From JBFHFS01 sp041583495 (GTDB lineage Bacteria > Bacteroidota > Bacteroidia > Bacteroidales > Marinilabiliaceae): DNA of 64,000 nt. Positions 25,446 through 34,643 of the stretch are shown piece after piece. The notes beneath the pieces are model-generated. The model saw nothing but the letters and a program-made list of their open reading frames with translations, made no database searches and was not told the origin of the DNA. Where the stretch lies: the NCBI GenBank assembly GCA_041583495.1, contig JBFHFS010000009.1:1-64000 (forward strand). Direction: 5' to 3'. The translations under genes were made by a program, and so were the position numbers. Position 1 is the stretch's first letter, and each line of letters begins with the position of its first letter.

Positions 25446-26681
25446 CTATCTGATTTTAAGCGTTACGATTGTTAAAACAGCCAGAATTATTCCGGTAATC
25501 CAAAAACGGGTTACGATCTTTGACTCGGTATACCCTTTTAACTGATAATGATGGTGAAGAGGAGCCATCTTAAAGATTCGCCGACCTTCTCCATATTTTC
25601 GTTTTGTATACCTAAAATAGGAGACCTGGATGATCACCGACACATTCTCAACTAAAAATATTCCGCACAAAATGGGGATGAGCAGCTCCATCCGAATTAG
25701 GATGGCAAAGACCGCAATAATACCGCCCAGAGTAAGGCTTCCCGTATCGCCCATGAAGACCTGAGCGGGAAATGAATTGTACCACAAAAAACCAACCGTT
25801 GCTCCAATGAAAGCACTCATAAACACCACCAGCTCCTCCGATTGTGGCACGTAAAGAATATTAAGGTACTCGGCATAGATCGTGTTACTGGCCACGTAGG
25901 CCAGGATCCCCAAAGTAGATCCGATAATGGCAGAAGTCCCCGTTGCCAGCCCATCTAACCCATCGGTGATATTGGCCCCGTTTGACACGGCGGTGGTAAT
26001 AAATATTACCGCCAACACGAAGATGAGCCATCCCCAGGAGGGGGCAGCCTTCTCCCCGAGGAACCCCAGTATTGAATTGTAGTTGAAACGTTTATTTTTC
26101 AGGAAAGGGACATTGGTTACCGGGGCTTTTTCATGAAAAGTGGCCGGGCTTACGTTCGATGATTCGACGACTGACTGACGCACTTCGTTACGGCCCACCG
26201 GGTCGACACGCACCACTACGGCCTCACTAAAATAAAGGGTAAGTCCCACACCCAGACCTAAAATTACCTGACCAATCACCTTAAACCGTCCGGCAAGTCC
26301 TTTTTTATTTTTCTTAAACACCTTAATATAGTCGTCAAGGAAGCCAATGAAACCGAGCCAGATGGTCGTGGCAATCATTATCAACACGTACACATTGTCC
26401 AGCTTTCCAAACAACAAAACCGGAACCAGGATAGAGGTAATAATGATGAGCCCGCCCATTGTAGGGGTTCCTTTTTTCTGGTATTGTCCTTCCAGTCCCA
26501 GGTCGCGAACCACTTCTCCGATTTGCTGCTTTTGCAACAAACGAATGATTTGTTTCCCGAAGATGGTGCCAATTAAAAGGGCAAAAATTACCGCCATTCC
26601 CGAGCGGAAGGAGATGTATTGAAACATTCCAACTCCGGGAAAATCGACGGACTCTAAAAATTTATATAACCAAAAAAGCAT
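25446..26681 (-). CDS. mraY: Phospho-N-acetylmuramoyl-pentapeptide-transferase
   Basis: Integral membrane enzyme that makes lipid I from UDP-MurNAc-pentapeptide and undecaprenyl phosphate. Ten or so helices; catalytic motifs FIGFLDDYIKV near residue 100 (Asp pair), GANITDGLDGLATG near 235, and MAPLHHHYQLKG near 375. The loop near 135-180 is longer than in E. coli MraY (411 against about 360 residues), a feature of the Bacteroidota enzymes. Lies between murE and murD; murF, which makes its substrate, is not in this cluster. Confidence 0.96.
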   Translation of the reverse strand: MLFWLYKFLESVDFPGVGMFQYISFRSGMAVIFALLIGTIFGKQIIRLLQKQQIGEVVRDLGLEGQYQKKGTPTMGGLIIITSILVPVLLFGKLDNVYVLIMIATTIWLGFIGFLDDYIKVFKKNKKGLAGRFKVIGQVILGLGVGLTLYFSEAVVVRVDPVGRNEVRQSVVESSNVSPATFHEKAPVTNVPFLKNKRFNYNSILGFLGEKAAPSWGWLIFVLAVIFITTAVSNGANITDGLDGLATGTSAIIGSTLGILAYVASNTIYAEYLNILYVPQSEELVVFMSAFIGATVGFLWYNSFPAQVFMGDTGSLTLGGIIAVFAILIRMELLIPILCGIFLVENVSVIIQVSYFRYTKRKYGEGRRIFKMAPLHHHYQLKGYTESKIVTRFWITGIILAVLTIVTLKIR

Positions 26682-26684
26682 AAT

Positions 26685-28154
26685 CTATAAATTAGATTGT
26701 TCAAAAAATTCTCTGACCACTTCCCTATCGTCAAAATGATGCCTTTGGCCTTTCACTTCCTGATAGGTTTCATGACCTTTCCCTGCCACCAGCACAATAT
26801 CTCCAGGGCGTGCCAGACTGCATGCTGTTCGGATAGCTTCCCTGCGGTCGACAATGGCCAGCACTTTAATACGGTCACTAAAAGAGACCCCCTCCATCAT
26901 CTGGTCAATGATGTTCTGCGGGTCTTCATCGCGGGGGTTATCGGAGGTAAAGATAACCTTAGCGCTTCCTTTAACGGCTTGTCCGGCCATCAGGGGGCGT
27001 TTAAAGGCATCGCGGTTCCCCCCGGCACCAACCACCGAAATGAGGGTTTGCCCCGTCCGGCGTATATCGTTCAACGCTTCGAGCACATTCTTCAAGGCAT
27101 CCGGCGTATGGGCATAATCCACCACAGCGGTTATTCCGGAAGCCGAACGGATGGTTTCGAAGCGACCATCCACCGACCTCAGCCGGCTTAATACCACCAA
27201 TAGGTCTTGCTTTTTCCAGCCCAGCAGTCGGCCGGCACCATATACTGCCAACAGATTGGAGGCATTAAATTTTCCGATGAAGGTGGTCCAAAGCTCTGCC
27301 CCATCCATCTCGAGCTGCATCCCTTCGAAGTGGCTCTCCACAATTTTAGCCCGATAGTCGGCCATCTCACGTAAAGAATAGGCCGCCTTCCTGGCGGGTG
27401 TATTTTGGAGCATCACCCGTCCATGCTTATCGTCCAGATTGGTAATGGCAAACGCGGTGGCCGGAAGTTGGTCGAAGAAACCTTTCTTGGCAGCAATATA
27501 AGCATCAAAGGTCTTATGATAATCCAAATGATCGTGGGTGATATTGGTAAAAATACCTCCATCAAACTCCAGACCTGAAATCCGTTTCTGGTGGATTGCA
27601 TGTGAACTCACCTCCATAAAGCAATACGTACACCCCTGGTCGACCATTTGACGAATCAGGCGGTTTAAAGCAACCACATCGGGGGTGGTATGAGTGGCAT
27701 TAATTTTTTCTTCGTTCACATAGTTGGCAACCGTAGAGCAAAGTCCTGCCTTATGTCCCAGCAAACGAGCGGCATGGTAAAGCAAGGAGGCAATAGTGGT
27801 TTTTCCATTGGTCCCGGTTACCCCTACCAACTTAAGGTCCCTGGAGGGAAAGTCAAAAAAGGTTGCCGCCATGGAGGCCAATGCTTCCCTGCTATCGGGC
27901 ACCCTTAAAAAGACAATGTTGGAATATTCTTCTTTGGGGATTTTCTCACACACCACCACCCCGGCTCCCGATTCGATGGCTTTTGGGATAAAAACATGGC
28001 CATCCGCCACAGTTCCCGATAACGCCACAAAGGCTGATTGAGGCTGCACATTACGGGAGTCGAAAGTGATATTTTCAATCAGGGGATCTGCCTCTCCCCT
28101 GCGCTCTAACACGCTAAGCCGGCTAAGATAATCGGATAATCGTTTTCTTACCAT
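26685..28154 (-). CDS. murE: UDP-MurNAc-tripeptide synthetase MurE (meso-DAP type)
   Basis: Adds the third amino acid of the stem peptide. The ATP loop is VTGTNGKTTIASLL near 115, NITHDHLDYH near 190, and the specificity motif DNPR occurs in FTSDNPRDEDP near 400, which is the meso-diaminopimelate signature, so the wall is predicted to be DAP-type. An upstream in-frame ATG at 28214 would overlap ftsI heavily; MVRKRLSDYL at 28154, 7 bp after the ftsI stop, fits the family. Confidence 0.95.
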   Translation of the reverse strand: MVRKRLSDYLSRLSVLERRGEADPLIENITFDSRNVQPQSAFVALSGTVADGHVFIPKAIESGAGVVVCEKIPKEEYSNIVFLRVPDSREALASMAATFFDFPSRDLKLVGVTGTNGKTTIASLLYHAARLLGHKAGLCSTVANYVNEEKINATHTTPDVVALNRLIRQMVDQGCTYCFMEVSSHAIHQKRISGLEFDGGIFTNITHDHLDYHKTFDAYIAAKKGFFDQLPATAFAITNLDDKHGRVMLQNTPARKAAYSLREMADYRAKIVESHFEGMQLEMDGAELWTTFIGKFNASNLLAVYGAGRLLGWKKQDLLVVLSRLRSVDGRFETIRSASGITAVVDYAHTPDALKNVLEALNDIRRTGQTLISVVGAGGNRDAFKRPLMAGQAVKGSAKVIFTSDNPRDEDPQNIIDQMMEGVSFSDRIKVLAIVDRREAIRTACSLARPGDIVLVAGKGHETYQEVKGQRHHFDDREVVREFFEQSNL

Positions 28155-28161
28155 TTTCTTA

Positions 28162-30276
28162 TTATTCCAAAGATAAAACAATACGGGCCCCTTTTCTAAC
28201 AGGCTGGCCGGCACTTATCGACTGTTTAACCACCCGTCCCACACCACTCACGGCAACTTTGAGCCCTCGATTCTCGAGAATTGCCACGGCATCTTTGGCA
28301 CCCATTCCCAGCACCCGGGGCACACCGGATCGAGGGATAACCATTGGTTTGAAATCAACACTATACTCTTTGGCCTCGGTGGAAACCCAGGTAGAATTCA
28401 CTTTTTTATCCTGCACCGGCAGATTCAGTTCATCAAGAATCGTTCGAAGATCCTGTTGGGGTCCACCCTTTGACCAGGGCATGGTGCCCCCCTTAATTTT
28501 GGACTGGGCCATTGGTAAAGGCAGCTGCTTATAACTTAAGGCATAGACCCTGTCCGCAATTTCCCTAAACACGGTACCAGCCACCACATTTCCATAATAG
28601 ACATTATTGGAAGGACCGGTTACCACCACAATGCATGAGTACATGGGGCGGTCGGCAGGAAAAAATCCGGCGAATGAAGCCAGATACTCCACTCCATCCT
28701 TCCCGCGATAACCTCCAGAACCTTTGGCTATCTGAGCCGTACCGGTCTTTCCGGCAATTTTATAGACATCATTTCGGATGTTCTTTGCGGTGCCGTTTTC
28801 CACGACCCCCTGAAGCAATTGATGCACCTTTTCGAGGGTGGAAACAGAACAGATTGCAGGATTTAAAACCACCGGATCAAACTCCTTTAGCAACTTCCCG
28901 TGCTGACTAATACCTTTCACAAGCATGGGCCGTACCATGGTTCCATCATTTGCCACAGCATTGTAAAAGGCCAAAATTTGCAGAGGCGTCATTTTCACCT
29001 CATAGCCAATTGACATCCAGGGCAGCGTCACCCCCGACCAGGAAGGATCTCCTGGGTACTTGATCTCGGGTTTTCCCTCCCCTTTAATTTCTATCCCCAG
29101 GGGCTGATTAAGTCCCATGGCATAAAGCCGGTCTACAAACCGTCGCGGATTTTTTTTATAACTGTTATACACGATCTTGGAAACCCCCACGTTCGAGGAT
29201 TTCTCAAAAACCTCCCGAACCGTTATTTTTCCATATCCCCCATGGTGGCTGTCACGCATCACGCGGTCGTAATAACTGCAAGCACCATTACCTGTATCCA
29301 CGCTATCGGTGAGCCTCACGGCTCCATCTTCCAGTGCGGCCATTATGGATGCCAGTTTGAAAGTGGAGCCAGGTTCTAAGGCCTCACCTATGGCATAATT
29401 GAAGTGATCTTCGATATAGGACCCCGGGGATCGGCGGTGTAAATTAACCATCGCCTTTACAGCACCGGTTTTAACTTCCATAAGGATAGCGACTCCATGA
29501 TCGGCATTGCAGGAGATCAGTTGCTTACGCAGGGAATGTTCGGCCACATCCTGCAGCCCAATATCGAGGGTAGTTATCAAATCTTTACCATCGCGGGGTG
29601 GCAGCTCCTCTTCAGGAATCCAGCTGCCTGCGATACGCTTCCAGGTACTGACCCCGTCTACGCCTTTCAGCACATTGTCGTAGGCACGCTCCAGCCCTAC
29701 CATCCCCCCCTTGTTCTTTTCACCATAGAGTTTTCCAATGGTACGTGCAGCCAGCGATCCAAAGGGCAATCGGCGCTCATCGTATTGTTTGGGGATGAAG
29801 CCACCCGAGTTGCGTCCCTCTCGAAAAATAGGGAAGTTTTTTACCTCCTGAAGCTCGGTATACAATAATTTACGCGGATGAATCATGAAATAGCGTCTTC
29901 CTTCCCGCCGTGCCTGAACCAGTTGTTTTTTGTAGGCCCCTGCGGATTTATCCCTAAAGAAACGCGAGAGGCAAAGAGCCAGGGAATCCACCTTTGAGTT
30001 AAACAGTTTATCGGTCAGCCCGTTGGCTTTCATATCCATATAGAGCCGGTATCCGGGGACCGAAAGCGAGAGTTTATTGCCTTTAACATCGAGAATATTT
30101 CCCCTGTTAGCCTCAATAATGATGCTGTTACTTTCCAAAATCCGCGCTTTTTCTTTCCAACGGTCGGCATCCACCACTTTGAGGTAGACCAGCTCAAAAA
30201 TGATCCATCCCACCAGGAAAACAAAAATCAGGTAGACGATTCCCAGCCGTAGTATTATCTTACTCTTGATACTCAT
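28162..30276 (-). CDS. ftsI: Septal class B penicillin-binding protein (FtsI/PBP3) with PASTA domain
   Basis: Transpeptidase that cross-links septal peptidoglycan. A transmembrane helix at about 10-32 precedes the dimerisation domain (about 50-210). The transpeptidase follows with SxxK in GSTFK near residue 303, SSN near 363, and KTGT near 510. Residues from about 640 to the end form one PASTA domain (VPRVLGMGAKDAVAIL start), absent from E. coli FtsI. 704 residues. Overlaps ftsL by 17 bp. Confidence 0.94.
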   Translation of the reverse strand: MSIKSKIILRLGIVYLIFVFLVGWIIFELVYLKVVDADRWKEKARILESNSIIIEANRGNILDVKGNKLSLSVPGYRLYMDMKANGLTDKLFNSKVDSLALCLSRFFRDKSAGAYKKQLVQARREGRRYFMIHPRKLLYTELQEVKNFPIFREGRNSGGFIPKQYDERRLPFGSLAARTIGKLYGEKNKGGMVGLERAYDNVLKGVDGVSTWKRIAGSWIPEEELPPRDGKDLITTLDIGLQDVAEHSLRKQLISCNADHGVAILMEVKTGAVKAMVNLHRRSPGSYIEDHFNYAIGEALEPGSTFKLASIMAALEDGAVRLTDSVDTGNGACSYYDRVMRDSHHGGYGKITVREVFEKSSNVGVSKIVYNSYKKNPRRFVDRLYAMGLNQPLGIEIKGEGKPEIKYPGDPSWSGVTLPWMSIGYEVKMTPLQILAFYNAVANDGTMVRPMLVKGISQHGKLLKEFDPVVLNPAICSVSTLEKVHQLLQGVVENGTAKNIRNDVYKIAGKTGTAQIAKGSGGYRGKDGVEYLASFAGFFPADRPMYSCIVVVTGPSNNVYYGNVVAGTVFREIADRVYALSYKQLPLPMAQSKIKGGTMPWSKGGPQQDLRTILDELNLPVQDKKVNSTWVSTEAKEYSVDFKPMVIPRSGVPRVLGMGAKDAVAILENRGLKVAVSGVGRVVKQSISAGQPVRKGARIVLSLE

Positions 30277-30670
30277 CGATACCCTCTGATTTTTTAACCT
30301 CCAGCTTACGGGGAGGGGTTTTTAACACATCCAACTCAATCCCGGCTTTCCTAACCCGTGTAACCACTTCAGACTGTTTACTCATATTCATCAACTCCGA
30401 TGAAGTTGTGATGGCTTCGTATTTTAATTCTTTTAACTCCTTTTGCAATCGGGCCTGTTCATCGAGCAACCCTTCCACATGATACCGATTGCCAATATAG
30501 AGGATGGCCAGAAAGACCAAAAACCCGAATAAGGGCCACTGCCGGGTGGTCCCCAACCGGGAAAACAAATGCCCATTTAGCAGATCTTTAATGGAGAACC
30601 CTTTAAGTTCCTGGATCTCCTCTTTACCATGCAGGAAATCCTCGCCGCCTTTTTTTTTGAAAAATCTCAT
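30260..30670 (-). CDS. ftsL: FtsL-like divisome protein
   Basis: A small bitopic protein: a charged cytoplasmic tail (residues 1-43), one transmembrane helix at about 44-62 and a coiled-coil with KELKELKYEA heptads. This topology, the 136-residue length and position between rsmH and ftsI identify it as the FtsL-type protein that bridges FtsQ and FtsW/FtsI. Sequence conservation is low, as is normal for FtsL. Overlaps both neighbours. Confidence 0.85.
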   Translation of the reverse strand: MRFFKKKGGEDFLHGKEEIQELKGFSIKDLLNGHLFSRLGTTRQWPLFGFLVFLAILYIGNRYHVEGLLDEQARLQKELKELKYEAITTSSELMNMSKQSEVVTRVRKAGIELDVLKTPPRKLEVKKSEGIDEYQE

Positions 30671-31575
30671 AATCGTTCGGCTACTCTTAATTTTGCACTT
30701 CTTGCCCGGGGGTTCTGCTCAATCTCCCGGGGAGTGGGCTGAATAACCTTCCGGTTGATCGCCCTGAAAGGAATATGTTTGTGTCCAAAGATATCCGTTT
30801 CGGCCTGTGAGGATTTGAAATGCCCCGTTCGGATAAAATTTTTCACCAATCGGTCTTCCAGCGAATGGTAGGTCATCACCACCATTCTTCCACCGGGTTT
30901 TACCACCCCGGGCAGTTGCTGAAGCACCTCCTGTAAGGCGGCCATTTCCCCATTCACCTCAATGCGCAAAGCCTGAAAGACCTGTGCCAGATACTTATTA
31001 ACATCCCGCTTGGGAGCCAATGGCTCTACCAATTCCTTTAGCTGAGTGGTTGTCTCAAAGAGCTGATTCTCCCTAAACTGAACCACTGCACCCACCAATC
31101 GGCCTACGGAAGGGACCTCTCCATAAAGCCGGAAAAGAGCCTTGAGCCGGTCGGGGGGGTATTCATTCAAAATCATCGCCGCGGTCAATGACTGGCCCTG
31201 CCCCATCCGCATATCCAAAGCACCGTCGAAGCGAAAAGAGAAACCGCGCTGAGGGGCATCAAAATGATGTGAAGACACGCCCAAATCGCCCAGCACGCCA
31301 TCTACCTGATCAATATTCAGATACTCAAGAAAATTCTCCAGGTACCTAAAATTATGCTTCACCAGGATCAATCGATCATCGTTTGGCTTATTGGCCCAGG
31401 CATCAGCATCCTGATCGAATGCAATTAAACGCCCATCGGGACCCAGCTGTTCCAGAATGGCCCGGCTGTGCCCCCCACCACCGAAAGTCAAATCAACATA
31501 AACGCCATCACGCTTAATATTTAACCCCTCAATGGAAGTATTCAGCAAAACCGGGATGTGATATTGATCTGCCAT
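30667..31575 (-). CDS. rsmH: 16S rRNA (cytosine1402-N4)-methyltransferase
   Basis: SAM-dependent methyltransferase that acts with RsmI on C1402 of the 16S rRNA P-site region. It begins HIPVLLNTSIEGL and shows the SAM motif DLTFGGGGHSRAIL near 28-41, GVLGDLGVSSHHFD near 95 and the C-terminal VMTYHSLEDRLVKNF near 235. 302 residues. Second gene of the dcw operon; overlaps ftsL by 4 bp. Confidence 0.96.
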   Translation of the reverse strand: MADQYHIPVLLNTSIEGLNIKRDGVYVDLTFGGGGHSRAILEQLGPDGRLIAFDQDADAWANKPNDDRLILVKHNFRYLENFLEYLNIDQVDGVLGDLGVSSHHFDAPQRGFSFRFDGALDMRMGQGQSLTAAMILNEYPPDRLKALFRLYGEVPSVGRLVGAVVQFRENQLFETTTQLKELVEPLAPKRDVNKYLAQVFQALRIEVNGEMAALQEVLQQLPGVVKPGGRMVVMTYHSLEDRLVKNFIRTGHFKSSQAETDIFGHKHIPFRAINRKVIQPTPREIEQNPRARSAKLRVAERL

Positions 31576-31632
31576 TTTTTTTATTTTTCAAGCCGAAAAT
31601 TCTTAAGGGCTTATTCGGATGTAAAAGTACAC

Positions 31633-32097
31633 TCAAATAATGGGTTGACCGTCACCGCTACCCAGGATTTTTTCTGCTAACTCGCCCAACTCTTCACGGC
31701 CAATCGCACCTTGCTGGTACCCAGCCTTACTCCAGACCTCCACATGCTGATCTACCCCCAGCATTACCAATTCGCGGTCGACCATAATCTGATCCATGAG
31801 TCGCTTTGGAATTAAAAACCGGCCGTTGGCATCCAATACCACTTCGGCCGATCCACGGAAAAAATTTCGTAAAAATAAGTTGTGTTCGCGGTTGTAAGGG
31901 TTCACTTTGCCACGAATTCGATTTAACTCCTCTTCCCAGACGGCAAAAGGATAGAGCAAAAGACAAGGCTCGAACAAATCTTTTCGCACCACCAGACGTA
32001 TCTCTTCCGCTTCGACTACTTTTTTAAAAGCCGAGGGAAACACAACACGCCCTTTGGCATCGGTTCTGCACTCAAAATCTCCTATAAATGTGAACAT
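31633..32097 (-). CDS. mraZ: Transcriptional regulator MraZ
   Basis: AbrB-fold DNA-binding protein with two swapped-hairpin repeats: FECRTDAKGRVVFPSAFKK (about 7-25) and VVLDANGRFLIPKRLMDQ (about 85-102). MraZ usually represses its own dcw operon by binding upstream repeats, which are present here. An in-frame ATG at 32130 would start inside the likely promoter; MFTFIGDFEC at 32097 fits the family. First gene of the cluster. Confidence 0.93.
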   Translation of the reverse strand: MFTFIGDFECRTDAKGRVVFPSAFKKVVEAEEIRLVVRKDLFEPCLLLYPFAVWEEELNRIRGKVNPYNREHNLFLRNFFRGSAEVVLDANGRFLIPKRLMDQIMVDRELVMLGVDQHVEVWSKAGYQQGAIGREELGELAEKILGSGDGQPII

Positions 32098-32119
32098 TGC
32101 AGAATTTGGATTCTTTGTG

Positions 32120-32165
32120 TAAAAGTACAATATTTATAAACCACAATCAACCACTTTGACCCACT
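32120..32165 (-). promoter_or_regulatory. MraZ operator boxes and dcw promoter
   Basis: On the minus strand three GTGGK boxes recur with exactly 10-bp spacing (plus-strand CCCAC at 32160-32164, ACCAC at 32150-32154, ACCAC at 32140-32144). This matches the known MraZ site of three direct repeats on one DNA face. Just downstream lies a TACTTTTA box (32120-32127) that can serve as the -7 element. MraZ bound here would occlude the -33 region, giving autorepression. Confidence 0.7.
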
Positions 32166-32341
32166 TTTATCACCCCTTTCCTGCAAAAATTTGCATCTAT
32201 CCTATAAGATGCTGATAAAAAGAAACATAACATTACCCCAAAAGATATTCACAGAAAATAGGGTCCCATAATTACATAAAGAGAAGCCTTAGAGCCTCCG
32301 ATTCTAAAATATTTTTTTTAAACTTGGCATAAAATACAAAA

Positions 32342-33169
32342 ATGGTGAACCAACCAGAGCGGCTGATAGATATTGAAAAAGTATTTGCCAGCAAGAACCC
32401 GGCTTTACTCAAAATGATTCCCTCATTCGTGATTCGTTACCTAAAACGCATCACCCATCAGGAGGAGATAAACAACTTTCTTTCACAAAAGGGGCATTTA
32501 AAAGGAATTCCTTTTGGGGAAGCTGTTCTGGACCTGTTTGGTGCAACCTATCAGTCATTTGGGCTGGAGGCTTTACCCACCGACAAGCGTTACATTTTTG
32601 CCAGTAACCATCCACTGGGGGGACTCGATGGCATCGCATTACTGGTAGCGATTGGTCAGAAATACCCGGAAATGAAGTTCCCTGTAAACGACATTTTGTT
32701 GAACCTTAAGCCGCTGGATAATATTTTTGTTCCCATCAATAAGCACGGGGGGCATTCACGTGAGGCTGCCCTTGCCATAAAAAACGCCTATCAATCGGAG
32801 GACCAGGTGCTTATGTTTCCTGCCGGGTTGGTAAGCCGCAAGCAGGGAGGGCTCATTCGGGATCTGGAGTGGAAGAAAAACTTTGTACGAAAAGCCATCC
32901 AACACAAACGCGACATTGTTCCTGTTCATATTTCGGGAAGAAATTCGAACTTTTTTTATAATTTGGCCAATATTCGAAAACGATTGAGCCTTAAGGCCAA
33001 TATTGAGATGTTATATCTCCCCAATGAGATGTTTAAGCAGCTTGGAGAAAACCTTATGATTCATTTTGGCACCCCCATCAGTTGGGAGACCCTTAAAGAA
33101 GAAGGCACTCCGTTAGAGTGGAGCCAAAAAATTAAGGCGTTAAGCTACGCCCTCGCTAAAAAAGATTAA
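32342..33169 (+). CDS. glsA: PlsC-like O-acyltransferase, glycine-lipid synthesis GlsA-like
   Basis: Lysophospholipid acyltransferase fold: the substrate motif is ASNHPLGGLDG near residue 97, with five rather than four residues between His and Asp, and the later block FPAGLVSRK is near 158. No membrane helix is obvious, so it is probably peripheral. The gene lies 126 bp before a GNAT-fold N-acyltransferase, the pairing known for glsA/glsB (glycine lipids in Bacteroides) and olsA/olsB (ornithine lipids). GlsA would esterify the N-acylated amino acid with a second fatty acid. The pairing gives the specific call; otherwise it would be a generic 1-acyl-glycerol-phosphate acyltransferase. Confidence 0.75.
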   Translation: MVNQPERLIDIEKVFASKNPALLKMIPSFVIRYLKRITHQEEINNFLSQKGHLKGIPFGEAVLDLFGATYQSFGLEALPTDKRYIFASNHPLGGLDGIALLVAIGQKYPEMKFPVNDILLNLKPLDNIFVPINKHGGHSREAALAIKNAYQSEDQVLMFPAGLVSRKQGGLIRDLEWKKNFVRKAIQHKRDIVPVHISGRNSNFFYNLANIRKRLSLKANIEMLYLPNEMFKQLGENLMIHFGTPISWETLKEEGTPLEWSQKIKALSYALAKKD

Positions 33170-33295
33170 TTTTGCATAGAAAGGCACTTTAAATTACCCT
33201 CGAAATCCAAGTGTCAATAAATTAAAAGGTTACGAAATAACACCCAGACCCAATTGATAACCTGCCCTCACGGCAGAAACATAAAATATCAGTAA

Positions 33296-34243
33296 ATGGC
33301 TTCTATTAAACCCATTATTCCCCCTTTATCACGTGAAGAGCTGGAAGCAGAATTGACCCAGGAACGGTTTGTCCGGTTTACCAACAAGGGAGAAAACAAG
33401 ATCTACGATTTTATTGCCAAAGACACCCCTGCTCTCATGCGCGAAGTAGGACGATTGCGGGAGTTGTCGTTCAGAGCTGCAGGTGGCGGCACCGGCAAGG
33501 AAATAGATGTTGACGATTACGATACAGGAGATACCCCCTACCACCAGCTGATTGTTTGGGACCCAAAAGACCAAGAGATCCTGGGCGGTTACCGTTACAT
33601 CATGGGCCCCGACCTAAAGCCCGATGCAGATGGGAAAGTACCATTGGCCACAGCCAGGATGTTTCACTTCAGCGAGAAATTCATCACCGATTATCTGCCT
33701 CACACCATAGAGCTGGGCCGTTCGTTTGTACAACCCCAGTACCAATCAAGCAAAATGGGGGCAAAAAGCCTTTACGCACTGGACAATCTTTGGGATGGGC
33801 TGGGCTCACTCATCATTAACAATCCTGAGATGAAATATTTCTTCGGAAAGGTAACGATGTATGGGCATTCCAATCCGGAAGTTAGAAGTCTGATCAGGAC
33901 CTTCATGGAAAAATACTTCAGCGACCCCGAGAATCTGATCTATCCGTTCAACCCGGTCTCTTCAATATTTTCGGAAAGCGAGAAGAAACAGATTTTTTCC
34001 GGGATCTCTTTCGAAGAGGATTATAAAATCTTAAGCAAACGGGTAAGGAAACTGGGCGAAAACATCCCCCCTCTTATCAATGCTTACATGGGCCTTTCAC
34101 CCTCCATGAAAACCTTTGGCACCGCCGTAAACGAGCGCTTTGGCGGGGTTGAGGAAACTGCCATAATCATCACTATAAAAGAGTTGTATCAGGCCAAAAT
34201 AAGTCGGCACGTACACACCTACACCCCCAACCAGCCGCATTAG
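33296..34243 (+). CDS. glsB: GNAT-fold N-acyltransferase, glycine-lipid synthesis GlsB-like
   Basis: A hemolysin/OlsB-like acyltransferase of 315 residues. Recognisable blocks are ELSFRAAGGGTGKEID near 55, then LIVWDPKDQEILGGYRYIMG near 82, and TIELGRSFVQPQYQ near 138. In Bacteroides the homologue attaches a 3-hydroxy fatty acid to glycine, the first step of glycine-lipid (and flavolipin) synthesis. A TAATTTTG -7 box overlaps the end of glsA (33167-33174), so it may have its own promoter. The amino acid substrate is inferred from the phylum. Followed by a strong terminator. Confidence 0.78.
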   Translation: MASIKPIIPPLSREELEAELTQERFVRFTNKGENKIYDFIAKDTPALMREVGRLRELSFRAAGGGTGKEIDVDDYDTGDTPYHQLIVWDPKDQEILGGYRYIMGPDLKPDADGKVPLATARMFHFSEKFITDYLPHTIELGRSFVQPQYQSSKMGAKSLYALDNLWDGLGSLIINNPEMKYFFGKVTMYGHSNPEVRSLIRTFMEKYFSDPENLIYPFNPVSSIFSESEKKQIFSGISFEEDYKILSKRVRKLGENIPPLINAYMGLSPSMKTFGTAVNERFGGVEETAIIITIKELYQAKISRHVHTYTPNQPH

Positions 34244-34259
34244 ATCGGTTTTTACCAAC

Positions 34260-34306
34260 CAACAAGACCGGGTTCCACGACAAAGAGGAACCCGGTCTTG
34301 TTTTAT
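34260..34306 (+). terminator. Intrinsic terminator after glsB
   Basis: AACAAGACCGGGTTCC pairs perfectly with GGAACCCGGTCTTGTT around a 10-nt loop, followed by TTTATC. The A/T-flanked stem lies 17 bp after the stop codon. Confidence 0.85.
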
Positions 34307-34643
34307 CCCCCCATTAGAGGGTTTTCTCCAAACTGAAGACCCGTCTTTCAAAAGGGATCACTTCCGCTTTCCATAAAATTCATGGGCAAGCCCGCGGAAT
34401 AAACAATCCGTCAACCACAGCACCATTGCTATCAATAAGTTAGGTCTCTCCGTTTTCCTTTCAGCCCTTTTAAAGGCCGGGCAATCCAAGTTGCCTTATC
34501 TCAATGCGTGGGAGAATCCCTCGCAAAGGATATGTAAATCGACCCGTCTGCGCGGGCAACAGACCGAAAAATCCGGGGATAACAATCCGTTTTACGATAA
34601 AGATCAGTAAATTTGGGTAATGTATCATCCATAAACAAGGTGT
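34307..34643. other. Intergenic region with a promoter-like box
   Basis: No gene is seen in these 337 bases. TAAATTTG at 34608-34615 matches the -7 consensus and probably serves the flavoprotein gene at 34644; no good -33 element is placed in front of it. The short word AACAATCCGT occurs twice (near 34406 and 34581), without other sign of a repeat. Confidence 0.4.
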
